Source of the DNA: Allium sativum
Taxonomy: Eukaryota; Streptophyta; Magnoliopsida; Asparagales; Amaryllidaceae
Assembly: GCA_030737875.1 (NCBI GenBank)
Contig: CM060922.1
Coordinates: forward strand, 319,463,456-319,527,455
Reading direction: 5' to 3'
Length of the DNA: 64,000 nucleotides
Under the pieces are notes generated by a model. The model saw only the letters and a list, made by a program, of their open reading frames with translations. It was not told where the DNA came from and did no database searches. Shown here piece by piece: positions 49,198-61,900 of the stretch (positions within the stretch are counted from its first letter, which is position 1; each line of letters starts with the position of its first letter). Position numbers and translations under genes: made by a program.

Positions 49198-52100
49198 TGT
49201 AACACCCCACCTCCATTAAGGTCACTCACAAAGGGAATGCCTTAACTTCAATGCAGCATTTTAGTTAAACAGACACAGAATATCACAAGATAGATATTAA
49301 AATTTTGCAGTGGAAAATAAACAACTTTATTAAATCACCAAAATACTTTGTTACATAATACCATGAGTCATAAAACACTTCTATCTTACATTATTAGAGT
49401 ACATAGGTATTTAAAAGAAAAACATCAATCCCCTTATTAAAGAGCAAGCCATATAAGAGACAGAGACTCGAGATATACTTCAGAAGTAGCTCCTAGAAGA
49501 TGATATCCAAATCCTGACTAAACCTGGGTGTTTCCTCCCTGAGAACCTGGGGGGAAACAGAAGAAAAGAGGTGAAACAAACTAGGTCAGACATACGTCTG
49601 GTGAGTCCAGTAACTTTTAACTAGTAAATAAATAAAGTTAAACATGACAGGCATACAAAGTGGATAAGAGGATTCACGGTACAGATGGTAGGTATGACAG
49701 GACAAATAAGATAAGATGTATGCTTCACAACAAACTACTCTGCACTATTACTAGTAAAATCAAGATGGGATGATCCCTTCCACTAACCATAATAACGATA
49801 ACAATGGTGATAATTTCGTGTATTCCTAGCTGCTGTCATAGGTGTCGCCTGCTCCTATCTCAACTAGTCGTACCCACTACCCTCCTACTATAAATTGGTA
49901 GACTTAGGGCATACGTCCGGGTATACCCTAACCACTACCCTAATCGATCAGCTCCCTATTCTGTAGATACCCTGTGCTGGTCCCACAACTAGGGGGTATC
50001 ACTACCTAAAGTGGCAACCCAAGGTGTGCATAGTTATACCTACTGGTGTCATAGTCGTCTTGTCCCCCTCTGCCTGGCCCATGCACGCACATGTCCCCGG
50101 TCGGTTTGCGCTGCCCACATTATCCGTCTCGTTTTGGATCTCTTACAATCAATCAGTAAGCGTGACCCTTCCCCGCCTAGTACAGAGTTCTTTACTTTGA
50201 TACCCCTAAGGGTTACTGACTGAAATGGGTCCCACAGAACATGATACAAGCTCTCCCCTATGTCTTGTATCCCCACTAGGTTTTCTACTGACTATGTATA
50301 CCCTAAGGTGTCTTTAATTACATAGCCCTCAATCAGATATGCATACCTATAGGTGTCTTTAATACATAACCCTTAATCTACCTATCGGTTATGCTTACCT
50401 ATAGGTGTCTTTAATACATAACTCTATCTATTCCCATTAGTTATGCGTACCCCTAAGGGTGTCTTTAATGCATAACTTTATTATTTTTCTCCAGTTATGT
50501 ATACCATTAGGTGTCTTTAATTACATAACCCGTTTTATCCGGTTAAGTTTGTGGGCCTATATATATTAATATTACCCACCTACCCTTTAGTTGTACTTAA
50601 CCCTTCTACTGATTTAATCCTATTTATTTAATGGTTAAGTTTGTGGGCCTATATATATTAATATTACCCACATACCCTTCAGTTGTACTTAACCCACCCA
50701 CAATCCAATTCATTTTACTTAACCCTAACTTATGTCTATCATCATACAGTCCACATGTATTAAGTTAGGTTAAGTAGTCTTTTCTTATTACCATGTCCAA
50801 TTATGGTTATACTGGGCTAGACCTCCCACATTAGGCCTACAACATGTGGATGCTAGATATGCCGGTCGAGTCCAGGCAGTCTTATTCCACAGTTGGGTCT
50901 AACCTCGTGTCTTAGCCCGAGTCATATTCACACACTTAGCCTCTCACATTAGGTTCAACATTAGTGGCTGCAGGATATGCCGGTCGGGTCCGGGCAGACT
51001 TCCATCACTAATGTAACCTAATCTCCTGTCATAAGTGTTAATTAAATTTCCAGACTTTAATTGCTTAAACATTCCTCTTTTGATTAATTAAGTTAATAAA
51101 TTAATCCTTTCCTTTTTATAGGTGTCAACACCTATTTTATTAACAATTTGAATTTCCTATCCATAAATGGTCATATTCAAATTATACCATTTTTACTTAA
51201 CTTTGCCTATGTCATAATAGGAAATTATTTATATGTTTCCCTACTAGAATCATGTGCCCAATTTACATAAACACTATGTAAATTATGCCTATTACAAATT
51301 CACTTTTTCCCCATTTCTTAACTAGCGTAACCGTTTGCATTTTTGCATCATCGAGGCTACAAGGTAGCCTTGCCATAACAATAAAATAAAGGGAATGACA
51401 AGTTGATCGTTTTTAGTACAATTTTTGGCATAAGCATGGCAACTAGGGAAAATGACATGATAACTTCGCATGTAATTATGATTCACCACATAATTAACAA
51501 CTAGCATAGATTCATGATTTTGCAACATAACAACTTACATAGGTGACTTGCATAGGTTCATGATTCACAACATAACAACTTGCATAGGTGACTTGCATAG
51601 GTTCATGATTCACAACATAACAACTTGCATAGGTGACTTGCATAGGTTCATGATTCACAACATAACAACTTGCATAGGTGACTTGCATAGGTTCATGATT
51701 CACAACATAACAACTTGCATAGGTGACTTGTATAGGTTCATGATTCACAAGATAACAACTTGCATAGGTGACTTGAATTCATCACACAATAACTTATATA
51801 GGTAACTTGCATAGGTTTATGAATTTCTCTTGCATAATTTCATGATTCACTACAACAATAAACTTGTATAATTTCATGATCCACAACAATAATAAACTTG
51901 TATAATTTCATCATCCACAACAATAATGAACTTGTATAATTTCATGATCCACAACAACAATAAACTTGCATAACTACAAACAACATATACCCAAATCATA
52001 GTCTACCACAACTCAATTTTATCTATTTAAACCTAAAAGCGACTAGAACTCACAGAAAAAGAGGGTCTTGAGTTCTGGGATCTGAATTCTGTAATTGATT

Positions 52101-52612
52101 AGCGTTCCTTTGATGTAAACAATTTCGTTATTGAGATTAGACTTTGATTTGAATAGAATTGAGTTGCTTTACTTTGCTTCTAGTTGGTGGTGGCTACTCT
52201 AGGTTTTGGAGAGACAGTATGACGGCCATTGATCTAATTTTGATTTGATTTTAGGGTTTGAGTCTACCCATGTTTATACAAAATTTCAATTTAATTATAG
52301 CCGTTGGATGATCTTAGGGTTAATCAAAACCATTCAGTCAGGATAGGGTGACACCTCAGCCCTAATGACTCAACAAGGAGTTAGAAAGGACTCAGCAATG
52401 AGTCACAATGTGGATTAGATCACATCAGAAAGCTGTGCAGGCTTTCTGCTCGGCCTGGTGCACTTGGGAAGTGCTCCAATGTATGGACTCTATCTCAAGC
52501 AGAATTCCGAGATGAACGCAATGGCGCAACCCTTTTCCCTCTATTCCCACATTTGAAATTAAGTATTCTTAAATTTAGTTAATTTGATTATTCAAAAATT
52601 CGGGGTGTTATA
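49198..52612 (-). repeat. Element D 5' LTR (3415 bp)
   Basis: Aligns throughout with 43308-46867. It carries the GGTGTCTTTAAT repeat series (50285-50530), the 45-bp tandem repeat (51525-51770) and a decayed TATA box. It is shorter by about 145 bp net, mainly from loss of the palindrome region near 52474. The right edge reads GGGGTGTTATA. Confidence 0.9.
51525..51770. repeat. 45-bp tandem repeat in element D 5' LTR
   Basis: About five regular 45-bp units. The repetitive frames at 51512-51805 on both strands derive from the unit length being a multiple of three. Confidence 0.9.
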
Positions 52613-52617
52613 GTTCT
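52613..52617. repeat. Target-site duplication of element D (right copy)
   Basis: GTTCT after GGGGTGTTATA. Confidence 0.95.
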
Positions 52618-53172
52618 TATCGACATTCAAAACCAGGTATTTAAACAAAAATATTTCAGTTACATGCAATACAGAGGTCCCTTAGTGGTTATTCAATATA
52701 ACTAAGTTTTTTTTGCTATTTATGAGCTTTTCTACATATATAAATAAAACTACAAGATCAGAGTGCTTAATAAAATCATGAAACTGTCATAATAAGAAAC
52801 AATCTACATAAGACAATCTATAGGAAAATTCGGAAAACTAAGAAGAGAAATCACATCAAAAAATGGTTTCCATGAGAAAAACACATGCATTCTTTTTTAA
52901 GAATTAGGACTGATGAGTCGTGCTTGGACTACACAGGATTAGGAAGTAAGTTATGGACATTGCAAACAGGTACAACCAGATGCTGTGAGACAAGTCGAAA
53001 AATGCATAAAATTGCTCCTGTATAGAACCAATTTTTTTTAACATGGTCATTGGTATGCCAAGGAACCAAAACCTGTAGCAACAACCCATATGTCCCACCA
53101 CTTGAAACAATGTCCATCAGCAACTCTTATATAGAAACAAGGGTATTGCAGTAGCAACATATTGATGTCTTT

Positions 53173-53703
53173 AATCATTGAGCCATGCAAATAAACAAGT
53201 TGGAGTGTTGAACCATTGTGGCAGGAAATTGCAACGAGTCTACATTATATTGTCTATAGTAAGCACAAATGATACGAGTGATATTTCAAATGCAGTCCGG
53301 ACAACTTTTGTAGAAGTACCAAATATGCAAATATGTTCCTTGCTGTTGTCCGATACTAAATTGTAAGTTTTATGGATTTTCTCAACAAGTTGCAAAACAT
53401 TTTTGTTAATTATCACAGCGACTCATCAATTGAATTTAAGTATGGAAATCAATTTAAAATGATTTTAGGAGCAGAAAAACCATATGCTATCCTACATGAA
53501 AAGCATGGTCTGCTTTTTCTCCTCCTAAACAAAAAAATTTGCAAATGATGGAAAAGCTTTGTTAATAATGTGCATAAACCATATTTTATTAGTGAATGTG
53601 AATTTATATACGAGATTATAGAAATATAAATAATAGATAAACTCTTACAAAGTCATCACTAACATTGTTACTCCAACTTGTTTATTTGCACGGCTCAATG
53701 ATT
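53173..53703. repeat. 34-bp inverted repeat pair enclosing about 530 bp
   Basis: 53173-53206 begins AATCATTGAGCCATGCAAAT and 53670-53703 is its reverse complement with one mismatch seen. The structure resembles a small foldback/MITE-like insertion. No obvious target duplication and no coding sequence were seen. Confidence 0.6.
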
Positions 53704-54763
53704 CTCCACTCATTTACCCATTGCTGATGCTGCACCCCAGCTACTTCCAACTAATTTTAACTGCATTTTACTTACATTTTCGTATGTGAGAAAAACTAAT
53801 TTTACCTCATATTATGCATCTTGTAACAATATCGAAATACAGACTGAGAATCTAAGCCAATTTTGTGAATAAAACTGAAATATTTGAGCTAATATGATTA
53901 AATCACATGCCTACAGGTTAATTTAATTGCAAAAGAGTTTACCGAGAGACAAAGATTAATGTGATACTTGCAAAAAGAACATGCGCAAAGCTAACTGAGC
54001 ATATGCTGAGACAAATGTAGTCAAACTATAATAAATACTTTTATAATGCAAGATTTAAGCAACATAAGGTGAATGCAGGCTTACAAAAATTAATTTGACA
54101 ATATACGTGTAGAGAAATATAAATGATGTAGGTTTTGTTCCTTTTTTTCTTTAATGTGAGTGTTTACATACTTGAAAATTATATATTGTATTTATATTAT
54201 GCTTATATTTTTTTATTTATGGTAGGCGAATTGATCTACGTATGTCAATTGGTTGCTACTAACTATAGGGTTTAAAATCATACAATGCTAACAAATAGCA
54301 TGGCACAATGGTTAGGGATTTATGGGATTATCCTACCAATATTTATGACATTAATTTCTCTTTGCATTTATGGTTAATAGTTTCATTATACCACATTAAT
54401 TTTTCAAATGGCTGAAACATAACTGATCGGAATGGAAATTCAACATGTCTAAAGAATTCTTGAATACATTTGCACAATTGATTGAGCAACGCGTAATATT
54501 TTTCCAGTCTTAATTAGTTTTTCGATATTTGAAGTCGGGGCTGCTGAAACTAGGGGGTTGCCTAAGACATGGAAAGATAGGCTCAACCATCACGATAAGG
54601 AACATAGAGTAGGGAATCACAAAGACTTATGGTGTAATTATTGGACGATGGGACTCAATAGGCTGTTTCGATCAAAAGGGAGCTCAAACCAAGGTAGAGC
54701 CTGATAGATACCTTCAGAAACATGTCTATAAAACTTTACAAGAGGGCTATGAATGTCCAAAAA

Positions 54764-55217
54764 TCAGTTTCTAGTACTATGACGTATCCATACATATACA
54801 ATTAATGCCTCGCTGTAATCCGGTAGCGGATTTCTACCATTACGACTTTTCCAAATAACTTGAAAATATAACATTGTAGACTCACCAAAAACCGCCTTAA
54901 ACAATAATATTGCCCTTCCACCACCACAAATCATTGCCAGTTCAGTCAAACCATCAACCAATACACCTTCACAACTAAATTCCTGCATCGAACAACCTAC
55001 TTTAGCCTTGGAAACTTCGCCAAAACACTTCACATTCAACACCCTGCTTCATAAAGCCTTTAACCATCACCTGAACAACACCCATTCCATCACAAGCCTT
55101 CAGCAAACCTGCTGCACATCTAACTTCAGCATTTCTACCTGTTACCATTAATAATTCACACCTCAGCAATCCCTCAACTTCAACTGTGAACAAACCAATC
55201 TCTAGAACCTGATACAT
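54764..55217 (-). pseudogene. Gene-like fragment of unknown family with a frame change
   Basis: Two overlapping minus-strand frames (55217-55002 and 55042-54764) have balanced, protein-like composition, unlike surrounding chance frames. The first includes GLLRCELLMVTGRNAEVRCA and MGVVQVMVKGFMKQGVECE. The second includes GVLVDGLTELAMICGGGRA and FQVIWKSRNGRNPLP. They overlap by 41 nt in different frames, as after an indel in one original frame. Given the KAR exons elsewhere in the same CACTA element, this could be a second captured fragment. I do not recognise the family; an ARM-repeat or U-box-like origin crossed my mind but is unsupported. Confidence 0.3.
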
Positions 55218-58200
55218 TTTTCTATCTTCAATTTAGTCTCTAGTCTTTAATCATGATAAGATTAATGGATGTCTAGCTATGAAATAGAAAACAAGTTTAT
55301 TTTGCTTTTTATATTTTGGGAGATAATAAAAACGCAAAGAGCAATTAAACTCTTCCGTTCAATATTATATTGTTATTTGTTTGATTAAATTTGATGAAAA
55401 ACTATAGTGCTTTTTCTTGTTTTTTGAAATTATACGAACCAGCAATAGGTTTTTCTTAGTTTCAAGGTTATCATGCCCTACCCGGTTTCATTACAGCATA
55501 ATCTCATGATTCATAATCAGTATTATAAGACCGAAACCCGATAAGATCTAACCTTCAATAACTTGATCCATAAACAATTTTACACTGTTGAAACTGTTTT
55601 AAACTTCAGATCTTATATAATCAGCATAATTTAAACTGATTTATATAATCAGCATAATTTCATTTACAACACAGTTTATTTTAATCTGCTGAAACTGATT
55701 TGCACTTCAACCTATAAATTATATTCCAACAAGTAGAATATTAATTTAATTCAATACTTAATTATTTTTAATTACTTATTTATCATATAACCACGAAATA
55801 GATCAAAATTTTCTATTATTTCAATGCCATAAAAATCATTAACACTACTAATTGGTATCATTTTTTTCGTAGAATAATCTCAAAATTCACAAATGTCATT
55901 TATTTTACTTATATGGATTTAAATGGCTTTTGAGTTCATAGAACACAATTAAAATGCTGAATTGAATTTTGAATCACTTTATTTCTTTTTTATTCCCATA
56001 CAATTACAAAAATCAAAACATCCACTACTTAGCACATCTCCTCCATCCACCCATCATTGCCAATCCCAATTTTCACCAACCAGAACCTGACCCTCAAGTG
56101 TGGTACTTCAATCACCAGAACAACTCAATGCAATTACAACCAGAAACACGTGGCATTCATATCACAATCCAAAACTACAACTTGCACAATCTAATACACT
56201 CTAATAACATCAACAGCCTGCCACAGACCTTAACTTTTCATTTAACAACATGATAATCTCCCTACCTTAATCACCTCCATTTCAGCGAAATCTACAAGCA
56301 AACAAACTAATTCAGGTATGACCTAAGGCCCATTAATAAAAAATAATAGTATATTAAAGCATTTTCATTGTTTCAACTATATGAAATAGTCATAGTTTGA
56401 AAACGGAAAAATGTGAACTAAGGCCTATTAAGCATGCTGTCTGTATAGACTGGATAGCTTGTCTAACACGTGTGTCAAAAGTCAGTATCATATATGATAC
56501 ATTTTTCCGATTCCTCTAACATTAACATGAGAAACTTACATTAAACGATCAAAGTTGAGCAAGTCATTGTTTAGAAACACACATTAACATGCACATGCAT
56601 TTTCATTTTGTTTGAACTCAAAATATTTGATATAAAACGAAGTCTAGCCCAACACAAATACATAGACATGGTAACCATAAAATAATAACATGAGACAATA
56701 AAAGATACATGATTTTTATAGTAGTCATATATTCTTTTGTTACACGAGGATTTTCGGAGGAGTGTTACAACTAGAATTAAAAGTTTATGAGTTTTTAACC
56801 ATTGTTTTATTAATGAAATTCTTACAACTATATATGTTTATGTTTATCATTTGCACTTGCCCTGCTATGTTTATCAATGAAATTATGAGGACTATTACAA
56901 ATAGTGTCTATTTGGGATATTTGGCGATTTTTATATTTTTTATAATACATAATACTTTTTATTTGTTGGAGGAAGAGGAACATCATCTTCTATGCTTTTT
57001 CTATGTTGTAGTGCGTTACTGCAACTAGCCGACATTTTGTGCTAGTATACAATAAATAGATCCAATTTTGCAAAAAAAAATCTATCACACATAAGAATAT
57101 AATAAAAGCAGCACAATGATTCGAACTAAGTGGGCATGCAGCTGAGTAATTTGTAACTAAAGTGGTGGGATGAGATTACTTTGTAATTAATAATAACATA
57201 ATTTGCACTTATTTATTGCATTTATGATATGAATATGGAATTCATAAGCACTTTATAAATAAATGAAATATCGGATCAAAGCAGTAAAAAAACACATATG
57301 AACGCAGGATATGCTTGAAATATACCATTGTCCTCTGGTAGACAGAATCTCGCTGTAACAAAAATGAAGCATAGTTAAAAAAGAGACATTGTTCTAAGAT
57401 TAATCGTGTTAATAGAGGATAGAAGATCGAGTTAGAAACGTCTATATGAATGCATATAAAGGTAACAAATAAAATGATGAAACCATATCAGTTAAGCTTA
57501 CTATTCTGGGAAAATAAGGTTGGCAGTGGCATTCAACATTAAGTCCAAGAAAACTGAACTGTAACAGGTAAATTGAACTACTTATGTCTGCTTCGTGTAA
57601 ACATCCATGAATCATGAGTGTTGCAAGTTATCATTTAAATAACGATTTTAGGCCATGACTTCTAACATTTAGATTTAAATGATATTTTCTACTTGAACTA
57701 AAATATTTTTATATCAAACGCTAAGCATAATTCCCTAACGAGGAACACAAAATAATTTTCATGACAAATTTAAAATACCGTTTATCTGTTAAAATTTGAG
57801 AATTCAATAATAAAATATTGGTAGAAAGAGCAAAGCAAACAAGAGAAAACACTTATAATTGCAAACTATAGTAAGTTGGACATGTAATTTATGTAGGCTT
57901 TGAAGTTAAATTTAAGTAACTGAAAACAAGCAGATTTCCAATGAAATATACTAATATATATAGAAATTTGAGCTTACTAAAATATACTAAAATGTACAGT
58001 ATACAGTCCATTAAAAATAAAATATCATCTTCGCAAACCTATAAATCAACAGATGCAAGGGAAAAATGCTAGGCATTTGGACTATTGGAAGAAAATGGTT
58101 AATACTGAAAGCTGGGCTATTAGCGAAAATGGTACTAACATGTAAGCTTGTAAAAACCATTGACAACAAATTAATTTGTGTTTACAAAAGCTAAGTCGTA

Positions 58201-59309
58201 TTGCTTGTAAATAAACTACGTTCAGATTTCTAATTAATCAGACCTGCTTCCAGCAACACACCATCATCTACATAAGGTAGCTTTAAATCTATATAATAAA
58301 ATGACATAACCAGCATATAGAGAGACCATGTTACAGATTTCTAATGACACAATCTAACTAAGGCCTGCATTAACTTCAATTCAAGCATTAACGTTTCACA
58401 ACTTCATGGATTAACTTCAATTCACAGCTTCGTGCATTATACTTATGAGCCACAGTTAGTTTACTGAACCGCTTATCGGCTAAACGAATATTGTTTGTTT
58501 ATCCTACGTTTCTTATCTACAATTTCATTTAATACCATGTGGAATGGATTTTGTTCCTCTTTTTTCTTAAATTAATCCATTATATAATATTCACTAGCAA
58601 TCACAACTTGGAATTTAACTAAGTACCATCTGCAATTTTCACTTGTTGATACTCTGACATAATTATGAAATGTCTGAAGCATTATTTGCCACTGTATGCT
58701 ACACTTATTAAATTACCTACATACCTTAGATTTAGGACATTTTGTGTTTGTTTGAAATCATTGTGTGTCCAAAGCACAAAATAGCTATAAAACTGTCGTA
58801 ATTTCATTTTACATAGACAAATTAATTAGGTATCATTATATTCAAGCACTAACTTAAATTCATGCATTAACGTTTCACAGTTAATGAAAAAAGGAAAATT
58901 TACCAAATTCAGGGCTTCGTGCTTTTCAGGGCTTCGACGAGCATTTCAGGTTGTAGAGGAATCGCGACCTCAAGATCCAATTTGAGTCAGACTTCGAGCG
59001 TTTCATAGCTTTTAGAGGAATCACGATTCGAAGATGCTTTGTTAAGACCCAATTTGAATCGGGGAAAGGAATCGGTGTGGAAAGAAGAGGAGATTCGTAT
59101 GGCACACGATTAAAGGAGATTCATAGGGAAAACATATTCGAAGTGGTTTTTGGAATTGGGAAAGGAAAAAATAATTAACGTCTGGCAAGGAGGAAAAACA
59201 GTTCACGTCTGTAAAGGAGGGAAACGAAAATTTTTCCACACTCAACCCTGCATCAGGTAAAAAAGAAGGCGTCCAAGCAAGCCATCTTTTCTCTAAATAG
59301 ACACTGGCC

Positions 59310-59379
59310 CATCTAACTATAGCAAGTCAACTTATCGTGCTATCCTACATTGCTATTAATTAAACATTTTCTTGTAGTG
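59310..59379. repeat. CACTA right terminus
   Basis: Subterminal CTATAGCAAG and GTGCTATCC/TTGCTATTAA motifs, then TTTTCTTGTAGTG at 59367-59379, followed by the CAC target duplication. Confidence 0.9.
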
Positions 59380-59382
59380 CAC

Positions 59383-59532
59383 TCTTCAGACTCATTCTAG
59401 GATACTACTAATCCTATCTCTAACGACTCATTCTCATTGGATATTACTAATCCAATCTCTGGTGAATTCTTTTGTCTGGTTCTAATGTGTCTTGGTTCTC
59501 GAGCTCTGTAAACCAAAGCTCCGATACCAAAC
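59383..59532 (-). ncRNA. Element C leader with PBS-proximal stem-loops
   Basis: On the minus strand the PBS is TGGTATCGGAGC (59529-59518), one mismatch from the consensus. The same three stem-loops follow as in element A: GAGCTTTG-gttta-CAGAGCTC, ATTGGAT-tagtaat-ATCCAAT, and an outer AGTCGTT/AATGAGT with inner TAGGAT-tagtagt-ATCCTA. The CACTA element inserted just beyond. A packaging role is inferred. Confidence 0.5.
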
Positions 59533-61849
59533 TATAACGACCCAAACTTCCATGGTCTCTGAAAAGAAGAGAAAGGATGGATTGTCTGAAAACACGACAA
59601 ATCAGAACACAAACATAAGAGCATTGCATTACTATTACAACAATTCCATCAGAGTACAAGAATATGACAGAGTATGAATACATAATATACATCAGAAAAA
59701 TATCAGAGATTTACAGATTACAATTCAGCAGAAAAATAATACATAACACAACTGGAAGAGATAAACGGATACAGAGCTTTCCGAGTATAGTTCCAGCTGT
59801 AAATCCAGGATCCTGTGAATATAATATCTGCAGAAACCCAACTACTAGCTGCCCATGTGGAAAATAGGGGCACCCAGAGTTTAGGTTAAAACAATAAACT
59901 CCAGGTCAGTCATGTGACTGGTGTGAGAACTAAAACAGTTATTTAAAACTTTACATTAAAATTTGGTAAGACCACGCCGTATAACACGGAACGGGTTTCC
60001 TCCCAAGAATACCAGTGCATGTAACAAACAACGCAATGCTTTTCGAAAAAACGAAGCTATTATAAGACTCAGGTCCCATCACACAATGCAACACAAGCCG
60101 GAGGATAGAGTTTTCCCTTATAATAGCCAAACATGCTTGGTACGTTTCAAACAAATCATTTTGATATTATTATAAGTGTAAAGTGTATAAAACAACTTCA
60201 AATATAAATGTATCAATCATAGACGGCATAGTACCCCATCTTACTATGTCGCCATACTAGGCTCTACAATGAAAACCGAAATGTCACGTATTGGAAATTG
60301 GATTCATCTATGAGCCGAGGCCAGGGATGGCTCCTCACCACTTCAAGACACTCTAGCTAATGTCTTAGGACTACACACTCTCGGCAACACTTGGATCGGT
60401 TAGGTCGGTCCTCTCTTACGTTTGAGGATTGGAAATTCCTGAACACATGTTTCCCCGCCCTATGGGGCGTAAATGAGCCAGATGGCTCAATATCCATCGG
60501 CTCCATAGTAACCGATATATCTGAGGCGCCTTGCAATCCAACAACCACATAAGTAAAAATTTCTGGGCTCCATAACATGATGCCACTCCTAGCTAGAAAG
60601 AAACGCCATGTTCTCCCAATGGTCTGATCCCGTTTTTGACTTATACTGAAGTGCGAGGCTCGCGAATTAACACTACACAAGGCTATGCTATATTAAAGCC
60701 GTGCTTTGATCATCAACCATAAGACTTTGCTTTTCAATAGAAGCCTTGATCATTTGCATCTCAACATGCCACACAGGCAATTCACGCCATGCGACTGATG
60801 TCTATCGATACATAACCTATGAGCTCGTACGTATCAGAGAAGGGTGTTAAGCAAGAGAATAAATTCTCCACCACCAAATAGATATATATATTTAATAGAG
60901 ATCAATCAACGTAGAATAAAATCCAGTTTCAGACACATATCCATTTACAAGTTCGTTCTGGGTCTGAACAAAACTGGAGGCGCCTTATTCCTCGTCCCTT
61001 GTCCAATACAGGAGAGAGGTCCTCGCATATCCGGTCGATCTCCAAGTACGTCTGGACGATCACCACTTATTATATTGTCTTGGGTTTACAGCCCGATCAA
61101 GACATCAGTAATTGTCTAAATGATGTGAAGACCTCCAATCTTCAACCACCGTCTTCATCATCGACTTATCGTCGAATCAGTTATTCAGAATGGGTATAAA
61201 CCCGGCCTTTCCAAATAACTCGCGTATATAATAAACAAGTGCTATAAAAATACAACATACGCCTCATTCCATTTCTGAATATTCTTTTATTTAAATATTC
61301 ATATCATTTGGGAAAGTTTCCCATTAATTTTATCAAGGATAAATTCTTCAAATTTATTCTTTGATCTTCCTTTGGATATCAATTCAAACCAAATTAAGGT
61401 TTTCCAAGCTAGTCGGGATTAACGCACCTTACCAAAGTAATCAATTGTTTTATTTCCTAATCCCAACCTATTCATCCCATGGAGAAAAACTGGTAATACT
61501 CCATATCTAACACCCCGGTATTATTGGTAAAATTAATTACCATTTCACGTTCAGATCTAATAAATATATAACTATTGCTTGGAATAAAACTAGTGCTACT
61601 CCATTCTCGATCATTTCCTGAATTTGATAATTTAAATTATCACATTCTCTTTTCAATCTAATTAAAGATTCGTTAAAACTCCACTTAGTTTTAATCTTCC
61701 CAACAATCAATATTAATGATTATTTAAATTTGGAAACACAAACATGCCGCATTGACAATCTACACCGTACTATTGATCTCTGCCAATATATAACCTCTAA
61801 GCTCGCACGTCTTAGATAAGGATGTTAAGCAAGAGAATAAATTCTGCGC

Positions 61850-61900
<51 letters not shown>

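Larger units (their letters stand above)
43308..52612 (-). mobile_element. Element D: Ty3/gypsy-type non-autonomous retrotransposon with gag only
   Basis: Minus-strand order: 5' LTR 52612-49198 (3415 bp), PBS 49195-49184, leader, gag pseudogene 49016-48054, non-coding 48053-46881, PPT 46880-46868, 3' LTR 46867-43308 (3560 bp), TSD GTTCT. The LTRs begin TGTAACACCCC or mutated forms of it. There is no protease, RT, RNase H or integrase. The LTRs have diverged visibly and differ by an indel near 46600/52460, so this is not a fresh insertion, though it is younger than the CACTA element it entered. Confidence 0.92.
52618..59366. other. CACTA right arm, mostly non-coding
   Basis: AT-rich DNA between element D and the right terminus, with no transposase. 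Items noted separately: the inverted repeat 53173-53703 and a gene-like stretch 54764-55217. Frames at 52904-53123, 55969-56253 and 56762-57028 have no recognised family. A slightly more GC-rich block at about 58900-59250 includes a repeated GGGCTTCG(A/T)G pattern (58913, 58930). Confidence 0.6.

Noticed and set aside
51512..51805. Repeat proteins on both strands
   Set aside because: The 45-bp tandem repeat leaves both strands open; the sister LTR array breaks them.
52904..53123. Membrane-like or captured exon frames
   Set aside because: Two overlapping frames with no recognisable domain; not supportable without a search.
56762..57028. 88-aa hydrophobic membrane protein
   Set aside because: AT-rich DNA gives Phe/Ile/Leu-rich chance frames; no motif, no neighbours, inside a transposon arm.
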